From positions 1 through 5,470 of the forward strand of contig JBBDRV010000149.1 in NCBI GenBank assembly GCA_040905285.1: a DNA stretch of 5,470 nucleotides, in the 5' to 3' direction. Positions within the stretch are counted from its first letter, which is position 1. Each line of letters opens with the position of its first letter. The position numbers were made by a program, and so were the translations under genes. A model generated the notes under the pieces. It was not told the origin of the DNA, made no database searches, and saw only the letters and a list, made by a program, of their open reading frames with translations. Below are positions 1 to 5,470 of the stretch, one piece after another. This DNA comes from JBBDRV01 sp040905285 (GTDB lineage Bacteria; Bacteroidota; Rhodothermia; Balneolales; Balneolaceae).

Positions 1-139
1 TGAGGTTCGTAGCGGTGTTACGGAACGAGAAAGCGGGATTCCAATGTGTAAAAAGGTCGCATGCGCAGCTCTGTAGAGTAAGTCCGACAGACTGCTAGAA
101 TAGGCTGAAATTCCTGTGTAATGTTCACCAAGGCAATTA
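1..139. other. Segment upstream of ptsH, no gene supported
   Basis: Two forward frames are open from the window edge, one stopping at TAG 74-76 and one at TAG 96-98. Either could be the tail of an upstream gene. Neither short peptide resembles a family I know, including the PTS IIA, RapZ or HprK tails often found beside HPr. The codon choice also looks unlike that of the genes that follow. The segment contains a hairpin at 5-26 (GTTCGTA paired with TACGGAAC, one bulged G), an 8-bp palindrome CGCATGCG at 58-65, and a short AGTC/GACT hairpin at 81-93. It also has an imperfect direct repeat (38-51 and 110-121). It may be an untranslated leader carrying the operon promoter. TAGAAT at 96-101 looks like a sigma70 -10 box but has no convincing partner at -35, so I do not call a promoter. 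Confidence 0.4.
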
Positions 140-409
140 ATGTTGAAAAAAAAAGTTACCGTGCTGAACGAAGAGGGACTGCATGCGAGACCAGCTGCCT
201 CTCTCGTTAAACTGGCATCAAAATTCAAGTCGGATTTTTATATAGGCATGCAGGGTTACCAGGTCAACGGGAAAAGCATTCTGGGTGTGATGACACTGGC
301 GGCTGAACATGGTGCGGAGCTGGAGCTGATTATCGAGGGTAATGACGAGAAGAAAGCGATGGAATCCCTGGTCCGGCTCTTTGAAAATAAATTCAGTTCA
401 GAAGAGTAA
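140..409 (+). CDS. ptsH: HPr, phosphocarrier protein of the PTS
   Basis: This is a cytoplasmic phosphocarrier of 89 residues, the usual HPr length. It accepts phosphate from enzyme I and passes it to EIIA proteins. The active-site motif GLHARPA spans residues 13-19, with the phospho-acceptor His15 at its canonical position and Arg17 beside it. The regulatory motif VNGKSILGVM spans 42-51, with Ser46 exactly where HPr kinase/phosphorylase acts in Firmicutes and in many Gram-negative bacteria. The single HPr domain fills the whole protein. The ATG at 140 gives the family N-terminus. Only a weak AAGG lies about 8 nt upstream, so start choice rests on homology. The stop is followed after 3 nt by ptsI, so the two are almost certainly co-transcribed and made in step. 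Having both His15 and Ser46 means this HPr could serve in transport, in regulation, or in both. The sequence shown contains no EII permease, so a purely regulatory role is possible but unproven. Confidence 0.97.
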   Translation: MLKKKVTVLNEEGLHARPAASLVKLASKFKSDFYIGMQGYQVNGKSILGVMTLAAEHGAELELIIEGNDEKKAMESLVRLFENKFSSEE

Positions 410-412
410 ATT

Positions 413-2146
413 ATGGAGAAGGAAGCAGCTTCAGCCCCGGTAATATTGCATGGATCCACGGCTTCTTCGGGATTTGCGGTCGGAACGATATGGCTTGTGA
501 CTCACAGGGACCTGGATATTCCCTCGGACAGGATTCCGGAAGAGGACGTCGAATCACAGCTTCAAAAAGCTTCACAGGTTCTCCGGCGCATTGAAAACCA
601 GCTCAGGGAGCTTCAGGACACACAGAGAGACCGGGAGATTCTGGAGATACTCGATGCTCAGGTCCAGATTATTAAAGATCCCGAACTGTATAACCGGGTC
701 CGGCAACTCATAGAAGAGGAGCAGCGAAGTGCCGAATACGCACTGTTCAGGGCGTTCAATGAATTCATACAGCTGTTGCGGCAGACAGGGCAGGAATGGG
801 TCAAAGACCGCATTATAGACTTGCAGTCCCTGCGCGACAAGATCATTCAACAGATAAGCGGGTCTGATGCACTGCAAAGCCTGGCCCGCGGCTCGATTAT
901 TTTTGCTGAAGAACTGTCCCCGACAGAAGTGATCGAGTTCAGCGAACTGGAGATTTCGGCCATCGTCATGCAGCACGGCGGAACCACGTCTCACAGTGTA
1001 ATCATCGCACAATCCCTGGGCATACCCTGTGTCGTCGGGGTCAACTGGCGCCGGTCTCAGCTTGACGGCGTTGACCTGGCAGCAATCGATGCCGGCCGGG
1101 GCGAAGTGATCATCAATCCGGACGGACAGATGCTGTCGGATTTTCGGGGACGCCGTGAGGAGGCGGAAGCCGTCGATAAAAACCTGATCAGGATCAGCCG
1201 GCTTCCGAGCCGGACATCCTGCGGGTCGGTTTTCCACCTGCGTGCCAATATCGAATTTGAAGAGGAGCTTCTCCGTGTAAGGAATTACCGTGCGGAAGGG
1301 ATCGGCCTGCTGCGAACCGAAACCCTGTTTCTCAGGCAGGGTTATTTTGATGTAAAGCAGCATGTTCTTTTTTACAGGAACGTACTGTCCGGAACAGGAG
1401 GGCATACGGTGACGGTGCGACTGCTGGATGTCGGCGGTGATAAACTGCCGGGAAAGAGACTGGAGGAGCCCAATCCATTTCTCGGATGGAGGGGGATCCG
1501 CATGCTCCTGGACGAAGAAAAACTTCTCAATGACCAGATCGAGGCGATTCTTACAGTCGCTTCCGAATTTCCGGACCGTATCCGCATCCTGATGCCGATG
1601 GTCAGTAACGTCAGTGAGATCATTGAGGTGAAGAGGAGAATTGCCGGTGTCAGGGACAGGCTGAACAGGGAAGGGATCCCGGCTCCGGAGATTCCTGCCG
1701 GCATTATGATTGAAGTGCCGTCTATCGCTATACAGGCAGCGGACGCCGCCGGCGCTGCCGACTTTTTCAGTATCGGTTCCAATGATCTGACTCAGTACGT
1801 TTTAGCGGCTGACCGTGGTAATGAACGGGTGTCCGGCCAGTTCAGCGCCACCCATCCCGCTGTGTGGAAACTGATCAGGACGTCGTACGAAGCTGCCGAA
1901 GAGGCCGGTATCCCCATCAGCATATGCGGCGAAATGGCAGGCAAGCCATTGCTGGCCGCTGCTTTACTGGGAATGGGCATTAACGATCTGAGTATGAATC
2001 CCGCTTCCATACCATTTGTAAAACAGCTACTTTGCAACTACGAAATTAAAATCTTTAAGGAACTGTTAGAGTCAATACTGAAAGCAGCTGACGGAAAAGG
2101 CGCCGATGCCGGGATCGCAGACTGGCAGAAGAAATATATAAACTGA
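413..2146 (+). CDS. ptsI: PTS enzyme I, PEP-protein phosphotransferase
   Basis: Enzyme I autophosphorylates from PEP and phosphorylates HPr in the cytoplasm, as a Mg-dependent dimer. The length, 577 residues, is normal. The order is: N-terminal EI domain with HPr-binding helices (about 10-150), phospho-His swivel domain (about 150-235), and C-terminal PEP-binding TIM barrel (about 260-555). The phospho-His loop GGTTSH ends at His194 (E. coli His189). PEP and metal residues are present: Arg301 in LLRTE, Arg336 before LLDVGGDK, Glu434 in MIEVPS, Asp458 in SIGSNDLTQY, and catalytic Cys505 in ICGEMAG. They match E. coli R296, R332, E431, D455 and C502. One oddity: the loop ends IIAQ where the family signature has Arg (or Gly), giving Gln200 in place of E. 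coli Arg195. The start ATG at 413 is 3 nt after the ptsH stop. PPDK and PEP synthase share the fold, but length, domain order and the ptsH neighbour exclude them. Confidence 0.97.
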   Translation: MEKEAASAPVILHGSTASSGFAVGTIWLVTHRDLDIPSDRIPEEDVESQLQKASQVLRRIENQLRELQDTQRDREILEILDAQVQIIKDPELYNRVRQLIEEEQRSAEYALFRAFNEFIQLLRQTGQEWVKDRIIDLQSLRDKIIQQISGSDALQSLARGSIIFAEELSPTEVIEFSELEISAIVMQHGGTTSHSVIIAQSLGIPCVVGVNWRRSQLDGVDLAAIDAGRGEVIINPDGQMLSDFRGRREEAEAVDKNLIRISRLPSRTSCGSVFHLRANIEFEEELLRVRNYRAEGIGLLRTETLFLRQGYFDVKQHVLFYRNVLSGTGGHTVTVRLLDVGGDKLPGKRLEEPNPFLGWRGIRMLLDEEKLLNDQIEAILTVASEFPDRIRILMPMVSNVSEIIEVKRRIAGVRDRLNREGIPAPEIPAGIMIEVPSIAIQAADAAGAADFFSIGSNDLTQYVLAADRGNERVSGQFSATHPAVWKLIRTSYEAAEEAGIPISICGEMAGKPLLAAALLGMGINDLSMNPASIPFVKQLLCNYEIKIFKELLESILKAADGKGADAGIADWQKKYIN

Positions 2147-2148
2147 AT

Positions 2149-3204
2149 ATGAGCCGGAAAATGAGCATGGATAACATACGAGAGGTAGACAGAGATGATA
2201 TGTGGGGAAAGCTGCTGAACTTTCCCGACCAGTGGCAGGAAACCATGGAGTTTACAAAGGAGGTCGACTGGTCCATAGATCGCGACCAGATACGGAATAT
2301 CTGCCTTTCAGGCATGGGCGGATCGGCGATCGGGGCGGATCTGGCCAGAGCCTATACGCTGAACAGCTGCCCTGTCCCCGTATTTGTAAACCGCAATTAT
2401 GAAATTCCGAACTGGGTGGGTGCCGGTACGCTTTTTGTTGCATGCAGCTTTTCAGGGAATACAGAAGAGACACTTTCCGCTCTTGACCAGGCCCTGAACA
2501 GGGGTGCTCAGGTGGTTGCCGTCACATCCGGTGGTAAATTGCTTCTTGAAGCGTCGAGAGAAGGATATGGGTATGTCAAAGTCCCGGGCGGACTGCCGCC
2601 GAGGGCTGCCCTGGCATACAGCTTCGTGCCTCTTTTCCGCCTCTTCAATTATCTGGGCTACAATGATGAGGGAGATGAGGCTCTCGACGAAACCGCCGAC
2701 CTGCTGAAAGAGCAGACCAGGCTTCTGTCCAACCGGGACGAGAACCAGGCGCTGATCATAGCCCGTGAGATAAAGGACACACTGCCGATTATCTATACCG
2801 GACAGGGATTGCTGGATCCTGTCGGCCTGCGGTGGAGGGGGCAGTTCGGGGAGAATTCAAAGGTGCTGGCCTACGGCAACAGCATTCCGGAAATGAATCA
2901 CAATGAAATTGTGGGGTGGGAACAGACGGCGCATCTTACCGGGCGTCTGTCGGTTGTCCTGCTTGAGGATCTGACAGATCATCCGAAAGTGAAGCAGAGG
3001 ATGCAAATCGTCAAAGAGATGGTTGAGGGCCTGGCTGTCTATGTAACCAGTGTAAAATCAACCGGAAAAAGCAGGCTCGCACGGCAGTTTTCCCTGGTTC
3101 AGCTGGGCGACTGGGTGAGTATTTATCTTGCCCTGATCAATCAGGTGGATCCAACGCCGATTGCCAAAATCGATCTTTTGAAAAGCCGCCTGGCCGAACT
3201 TTAA
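2149..3204 (+). CDS. pgi/pmi: Bifunctional phosphoglucose/phosphomannose isomerase
   Basis: The enzyme interconverts fructose-6-P with glucose-6-P and with mannose-6-P, feeding glycolysis, gluconeogenesis and sugar-nucleotide synthesis. It belongs to the small SIS-fold PGI/PMI family known from archaea and several bacterial phyla, not to the large classical PGI of about 550 residues. The length is 351 residues; archaeal members have roughly 300-330. The first SIS domain carries GMGGSAIG (55-62) and the phosphosugar loop SFSGNTEET (100-108). GGLPPRAALAYSF (147-159) is a family hallmark. The second SIS half carries Glu235 in QFGEN and His251 in PEMNHNEIVGWE. Their 16-residue spacing equals that of catalytic Glu203 and His219 of the Pyrobaculum aerophilum enzyme. 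Lys345 near the C-terminus is the likely third catalytic residue. Mannose activity is inferred from family only. The start at 2149 lies 2 nt after ptsI; in-frame ATGs at 2161 and 2167 are alternatives, as the first residues are not conserved. Placement after ptsHI fits sugar-phosphate metabolism. Confidence 0.93.
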   Translation: MSRKMSMDNIREVDRDDMWGKLLNFPDQWQETMEFTKEVDWSIDRDQIRNICLSGMGGSAIGADLARAYTLNSCPVPVFVNRNYEIPNWVGAGTLFVACSFSGNTEETLSALDQALNRGAQVVAVTSGGKLLLEASREGYGYVKVPGGLPPRAALAYSFVPLFRLFNYLGYNDEGDEALDETADLLKEQTRLLSNRDENQALIIAREIKDTLPIIYTGQGLLDPVGLRWRGQFGENSKVLAYGNSIPEMNHNEIVGWEQTAHLTGRLSVVLLEDLTDHPKVKQRMQIVKEMVEGLAVYVTSVKSTGKSRLARQFSLVQLGDWVSIYLALINQVDPTPIAKIDLLKSRLAEL

Positions 3205-3207
3205 GTA

Positions 3208-4011
3208 ATGTTTGTCACATCGGACTATAAAAAGAAGCTGAATACACAGTGGCTGGGGTCAGAATTCAGATATCTTGAGCAGACGGAATCGACCAACAGC
3301 CTTCTCAAGAGCGTTCCTGCCGAAGAGCTGGCGCACGGAACCGTGTTACTGGCCGACCGCCAGTTAAAGGGCCGCGGGCAATACAACCGCAACTGGTTAT
3401 CCGAACCTTTCAAGAACCTGACATTCACCATCGCCCTCAAGCCGGCCAGATCCGACACGCTGTCATTGCTTGCACTGGCCGCAGGATGGGGCATAGTCCG
3501 TGCATTGCAGACCGTTTACGGAAACCGTTTTTATCTTAAATGGCCCAATGATGTCATGATTTCGGGAAAAAAGCTCGGCGGCATTCTGGTCGAAAGTGTG
3601 TTTAACGGATCGAGCCTGGACAGGGTGCTCGTGGGTATCGGCCTTAATACCGGCCAGATGAATTTCCCGAAGGAACTGCCTCATGCGACGTCCCTTGCCC
3701 ATGAATTCGGCAACCCGCCTGCCAGGGAGGAGATCCTTTGCAGGATTCTTGAATATATTGAAGTCGCTTACCGGAAATGGCAGAGAAGCGATGTGCAGCT
3801 GATCCATGATATCAATGATTCGATGGCCGGTTTCGGTGACTGGGTTCGTATCACGGTTAACGGAGAGGCAAGCCCCGAAAAAGTAAAGTTTCTGGGGGTT
3901 AATCCGGAGGGGCATCTCGTTATTCTTACACCGGAAATTGAAGTTAAAAAATTCATCCATGAGCAAATCAGAATCTTCCCGGATCATCCGCCGGGTGGAA
4001 AACTACCTTAG
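3208..4011 (+). CDS. birA: Biotin--[acetyl-CoA-carboxylase] ligase
   Basis: This cytoplasmic ligase activates biotin with ATP to biotinyl-5'-AMP and transfers it to the conserved Lys of biotin carboxyl carrier domains. The length is 267 residues with no N-terminal helix-turn-helix, so it is a group I (non-repressor) BirA. Motifs in order: TESTN (26-30), the biotinyl-AMP loop KGRGQYNRNW (54-63), KWPNDV (110-115) with the usual catalytic-region Lys110, KKLGGILVES (120-129), and VGIGLNTG (141-148). A small C-terminal beta domain lies at about 215-255 (WVRITVNGE onward). In the GRG loop, Gln58 stands where E. coli has Arg118. The ATG at 3208 is 3 nt after the isomerase stop, with no Shine-Dalgarno sequence. 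The last ten or so residues (PDHPPGGKLP) lie beyond the usual domain end and are encoded in the overlap with tilS. Lipoate ligases share the fold, but KWPND and the GRG loop identify BirA. No carboxylase gene is in view. Confidence 0.95.
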   Translation: MFVTSDYKKKLNTQWLGSEFRYLEQTESTNSLLKSVPAEELAHGTVLLADRQLKGRGQYNRNWLSEPFKNLTFTIALKPARSDTLSLLALAAGWGIVRALQTVYGNRFYLKWPNDVMISGKKLGGILVESVFNGSSLDRVLVGIGLNTGQMNFPKELPHATSLAHEFGNPPAREEILCRILEYIEVAYRKWQRSDVQLIHDINDSMAGFGDWVRITVNGEASPEKVKFLGVNPEGHLVILTPEIEVKKFIHEQIRIFPDHPPGGKLP

Positions 4012-5338
4012 AGATTATTTTCCTGCCGGTCGCCGGTCGATGATTCTGGGCGTAAGCGGAGGCCCTGATTCAATGAGCCTGATGTATGTTTTCTCCAAAC
4101 TGGAGGTGGACCTGACGGTGGTTCACTGTAACTATCAGCTGAGAGGGGATGATTCCGATGATGACCAGAAGCTGGTTGAAGATACGGCGTCCATGTGGGG
4201 ATTTGACACATTTTCAGCCCGGCTGGATCTGCCGGCTGAAGAAAACCGGAATTTCCAGAACTGGGCGAGGGACCGGCGATACGGGATTTTCAGAGATATG
4301 GAAAAGGAAACCGGTGCTGATGCCATCGTAACCGCGCATCACCAGGATGACCAGCTGGAAACCATTATCCAGAAAATACTGAGAGGGTCCGGCCTGACTG
4401 CCTGGCAGGGGATGAAGATCTGGAACGGCGAGTTATTCAGACCGCTGCTCGACTTCAGGAAGGCGGAACTGCTTCAGTTTGCATCTGCCAACCATGTGCC
4501 TTACAGGCTGGACGGCAGCAATGAAGAGTCGACGTATGCCCGGAATTTCCTGAGAAACGGCTGGTTTCCGATTCTGGACGATCTTTTTCCGGGATGGCGT
4601 GAAAATATCCTCAAGGTGCCGGACAGGGCACGCGAACATGAGGCCCTGGTTAAAAACCTGATCCGGTCGCTTAAACTGGATGACAGAAGCATTCACAGAA
4701 CACGTCTGCTCTCTCTGAGCCCTGATGTGCAGAAGCCGCTGATACTGCACGTGCTGAAATCCGTGGACCCCGATATACCAGTGAGCAGCGGAGCTTTGGA
4801 AAATCTGGACAACCTGACCGGGCTGCAAACCGGTAAAAAACTTGCAGTCAATGCCCGCTGGAGTCTTGTCCGGGACCGGGACCGGTTTATTATCCATGAA
4901 GAGACCCGACACACAGCGGAGGAAACGGAGATATCGAAAGAAGAGCTCGGGAAGGCACGGACCCTTCAGGATTTTCGGCTGGAGATCAGCGAATGGGACG
5001 GGCGGATTGACACAGGCCGGCTCCAGCTGGACGCAGACCGGCTGGACTGGCCGCTGAAGCTGAGGTCCTGGAAAGACGGAGACACCGTTAACCCCCTGGG
5101 CATGGACGGCACCCAGAAAGTATCTGACCATCTGACCAATGAAAAGATACCTGCGACAGGGAAACTGTCGGCGAAGGTGGCGGTTACATCGGATGACAGA
5201 ATTTGTGCCGTGCTCTTTCCCGGCGGGGTGAAAGATGACAGGCCGGGAACCATCGCCCACTGGGCCCGCTGTACGGATGCGACCACCCGTGCACTGCTAA
5301 TCAGCCGGGCCGGAGAAACGGACCTGTCCGATGAATGA
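3959..5338 (+). CDS. tilS: tRNA(Ile)-lysidine synthetase
   Basis: TilS uses ATP and lysine to convert C34 of tRNA-Ile(CAU) to lysidine, switching the tRNA from Met to Ile identity and AUG to AUA decoding. It is essential in most bacteria. From ATG 3959 the protein has 459 residues, normal for the long form. The N-terminal PP-loop ATPase has SGGPDS at 33-38 and the lineage motif AHHQDDQLET at 126-135, followed by ILRGSG. A conserved YARNFLRN stretch lies near residue 191. A middle region of about 225-350 is poorly conserved. The C-terminal TilS domain (about 365-430) carries LRSWKDGDTVNPLG, KVSDHLTNEKIP and FPGGVKDDR. The ATG start gives a 53-nt overlap with birA. An in-frame TTG at 3938 would add seven residues (overlap 74 nt). 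The next ATG, at 4040, would delete the N-terminal helix that precedes the P-loop, so the overlap is probably real. The tRNA-Ser gene downstream is not its substrate. Confidence 0.94.
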   Translation: MSKSESSRIIRRVENYLRDYFPAGRRSMILGVSGGPDSMSLMYVFSKLEVDLTVVHCNYQLRGDDSDDDQKLVEDTASMWGFDTFSARLDLPAEENRNFQNWARDRRYGIFRDMEKETGADAIVTAHHQDDQLETIIQKILRGSGLTAWQGMKIWNGELFRPLLDFRKAELLQFASANHVPYRLDGSNEESTYARNFLRNGWFPILDDLFPGWRENILKVPDRAREHEALVKNLIRSLKLDDRSIHRTRLLSLSPDVQKPLILHVLKSVDPDIPVSSGALENLDNLTGLQTGKKLAVNARWSLVRDRDRFIIHEETRHTAEETEISKEELGKARTLQDFRLEISEWDGRIDTGRLQLDADRLDWPLKLRSWKDGDTVNPLGMDGTQKVSDHLTNEKIPATGKLSAKVAVTSDDRICAVLFPGGVKDDRPGTIAHWARCTDATTRALLISRAGETDLSDE

Positions 5339-5357
5339 CGGCAACAAAATTAATCCC

Positions 5358-5389
5358 TTGCACTAAGTGTGCGAAGGTTGCTATATTTG
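5358..5389 (+). promoter_or_regulatory. Probable promoter of the tRNA-Ser gene
   Basis: TATATTTG at 5382-5389 matches the Bacteroidota -7 consensus TAnnTTTG at every fixed base. TTG at 5358-5360 lies 21 nt upstream, compatible with the -33 TTTG element, which here is CTTG. Read as a sigma70 promoter, the same bases give TTGCAC, an 18-nt spacer and TATATT. Transcription would start near 5396, about 25 nt before the mature tRNA 5' end. It sits in the 82-nt gap between tilS and the tRNA, so the tRNA need not depend on the operon transcript. The assignment rests on consensus matching alone. Confidence 0.6.
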
Positions 5390-5420
5390 AAGCCTTGCTG
5401 AATTTTGAAAAACCCTTTCC

Positions 5421-5470
5421 GGAGAGGTGGCTGAGTGGTCGAAAGCGGCACCCTGCTAAGGTGTTGTACC
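5421..5470 (+). tRNA. tRNA-Ser(GCU), 3' part cut by window end
   Basis: This is the 5' 50 nt of a serine tRNA for AGC/AGU codons. The acceptor 5' strand is GGAGAGG (5421-5427), followed by T8. The D-stem is GCT (5430-5432) with AGC (5444-5446), enclosing a GTGGTC-type D-loop. The anticodon stem is GCACC (5448-5452) paired with GGTGT (5460-5464), with one terminal G-T pair. The loop CTGCTAA has U33 and anticodon GCT at 5455-5457. The variable arm begins at 5465. The long class II variable arm, T-arm and acceptor 3' strand lie outside the window, so the class II shape is not directly seen. GGAGAGGTGGC followed by GAGTGG is typical of bacterial tRNA-Ser. Confidence 0.95.

Noticed and set aside
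2..98. Tail of an upstream CDS in frame 2 (to 76) or frame 3 (to 98)
   Set aside because: Both frames are open, but neither peptide looks like a known protein end. With no start in view I cannot choose between them, so neither is listed as a CDS.
1..139. Possible tmRNA or RNase P RNA fragment
   Set aside because: The AAAAAGGTCGCA stretch briefly recalls tmRNA, but there is no tag reading frame ending in ALAA-like residues. No conserved RNase P core or tRNA-like end is present either.
572..1405. Minus-strand open frame of 277 codons opposite ptsI
   Set aside because: It lies wholly antisense to a clearly conserved enzyme I. Its translation is low-complexity in type with no known motif, and it is explained by codon bias on the other strand.
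3938..3940. TTG as the tilS start
   Set aside because: It is in frame and possible, but ATG 3959 is a stronger start, leaves the conserved N-terminal helix intact and shortens the overlap with birA.
3463..3987. Minus-strand open frame of 174 codons opposite birA
   Set aside because: It covers the conserved KWPND and GIGLN region of birA in antisense and shows no family motif.
4433..5260. Minus-strand open frame of 275 codons opposite tilS
   Set aside because: It is antisense to the conserved TilS reading frame, no domain is recognisable, and there is no room for its own promoter or neighbours. It is a shadow frame.
5339..5420. Intrinsic terminator after tilS
   Set aside because: The only hairpin (5358-5375) is short, has a bulge and is not followed by a T-run. 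It overlaps the promoter element instead.

Overview
The window holds a compact block of housekeeping genes, all on the + strand. It most resembles a member of the Bacteroidota/Rhodothermota/Balneolota assemblage. This is an inference from four things: the bifunctional phosphoglucose/phosphomannose isomerase linked to general PTS genes, the short group-I BirA with a GRGQ loop, the near-absence of Shine-Dalgarno sequences before tightly packed genes, and a TATATTTG element (Bacteroidota -7 consensus TAnnTTTG) before the tRNA. The base composition is moderately GC. No marker gene in the window fixes the genus.

Layout: positions 1-139 are an upstream segment in which I can support no gene. It has small hairpins and an imperfect direct repeat. 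A probable operon follows: ptsH (HPr, 140-409), ptsI (enzyme I, 413-2146), a bifunctional glucose-6-P/mannose-6-P isomerase (2149-3204), birA (biotin-protein ligase, 3208-4011) and tilS (tRNA-Ile lysidine synthetase, 3959-5338). Gaps between the first four genes are 2-3 nt, and tilS overlaps birA by 53 nt. After an 82-nt spacer containing a likely promoter, a tRNA-Ser(GCU) gene begins at 5421 and is cut by the window end.

How the genes fit together: enzyme I takes phosphate from PEP and passes it to HPr His15. HPr also keeps Ser46, the site used by HPr kinase in regulatory PTS systems. The isomerase interconverts fructose-6-P with glucose-6-P and mannose-6-P, so the first three genes share a sugar-phosphate theme. 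BirA loads biotin on carboxylases (fatty-acid and carboxylation metabolism), and TilS makes the AUA-decoding tRNA-Ile functional. These two probably share the transcript for growth-rate reasons rather than a common pathway.

I see no clear candidate for a new system. The best second-look items are the Arg-to-Gln change at the end of the enzyme I phospho-histidine motif, the long birA/tilS overlap, the dyad at the upstream promoter element of the tRNA gene, and the unexplained leader before ptsH.
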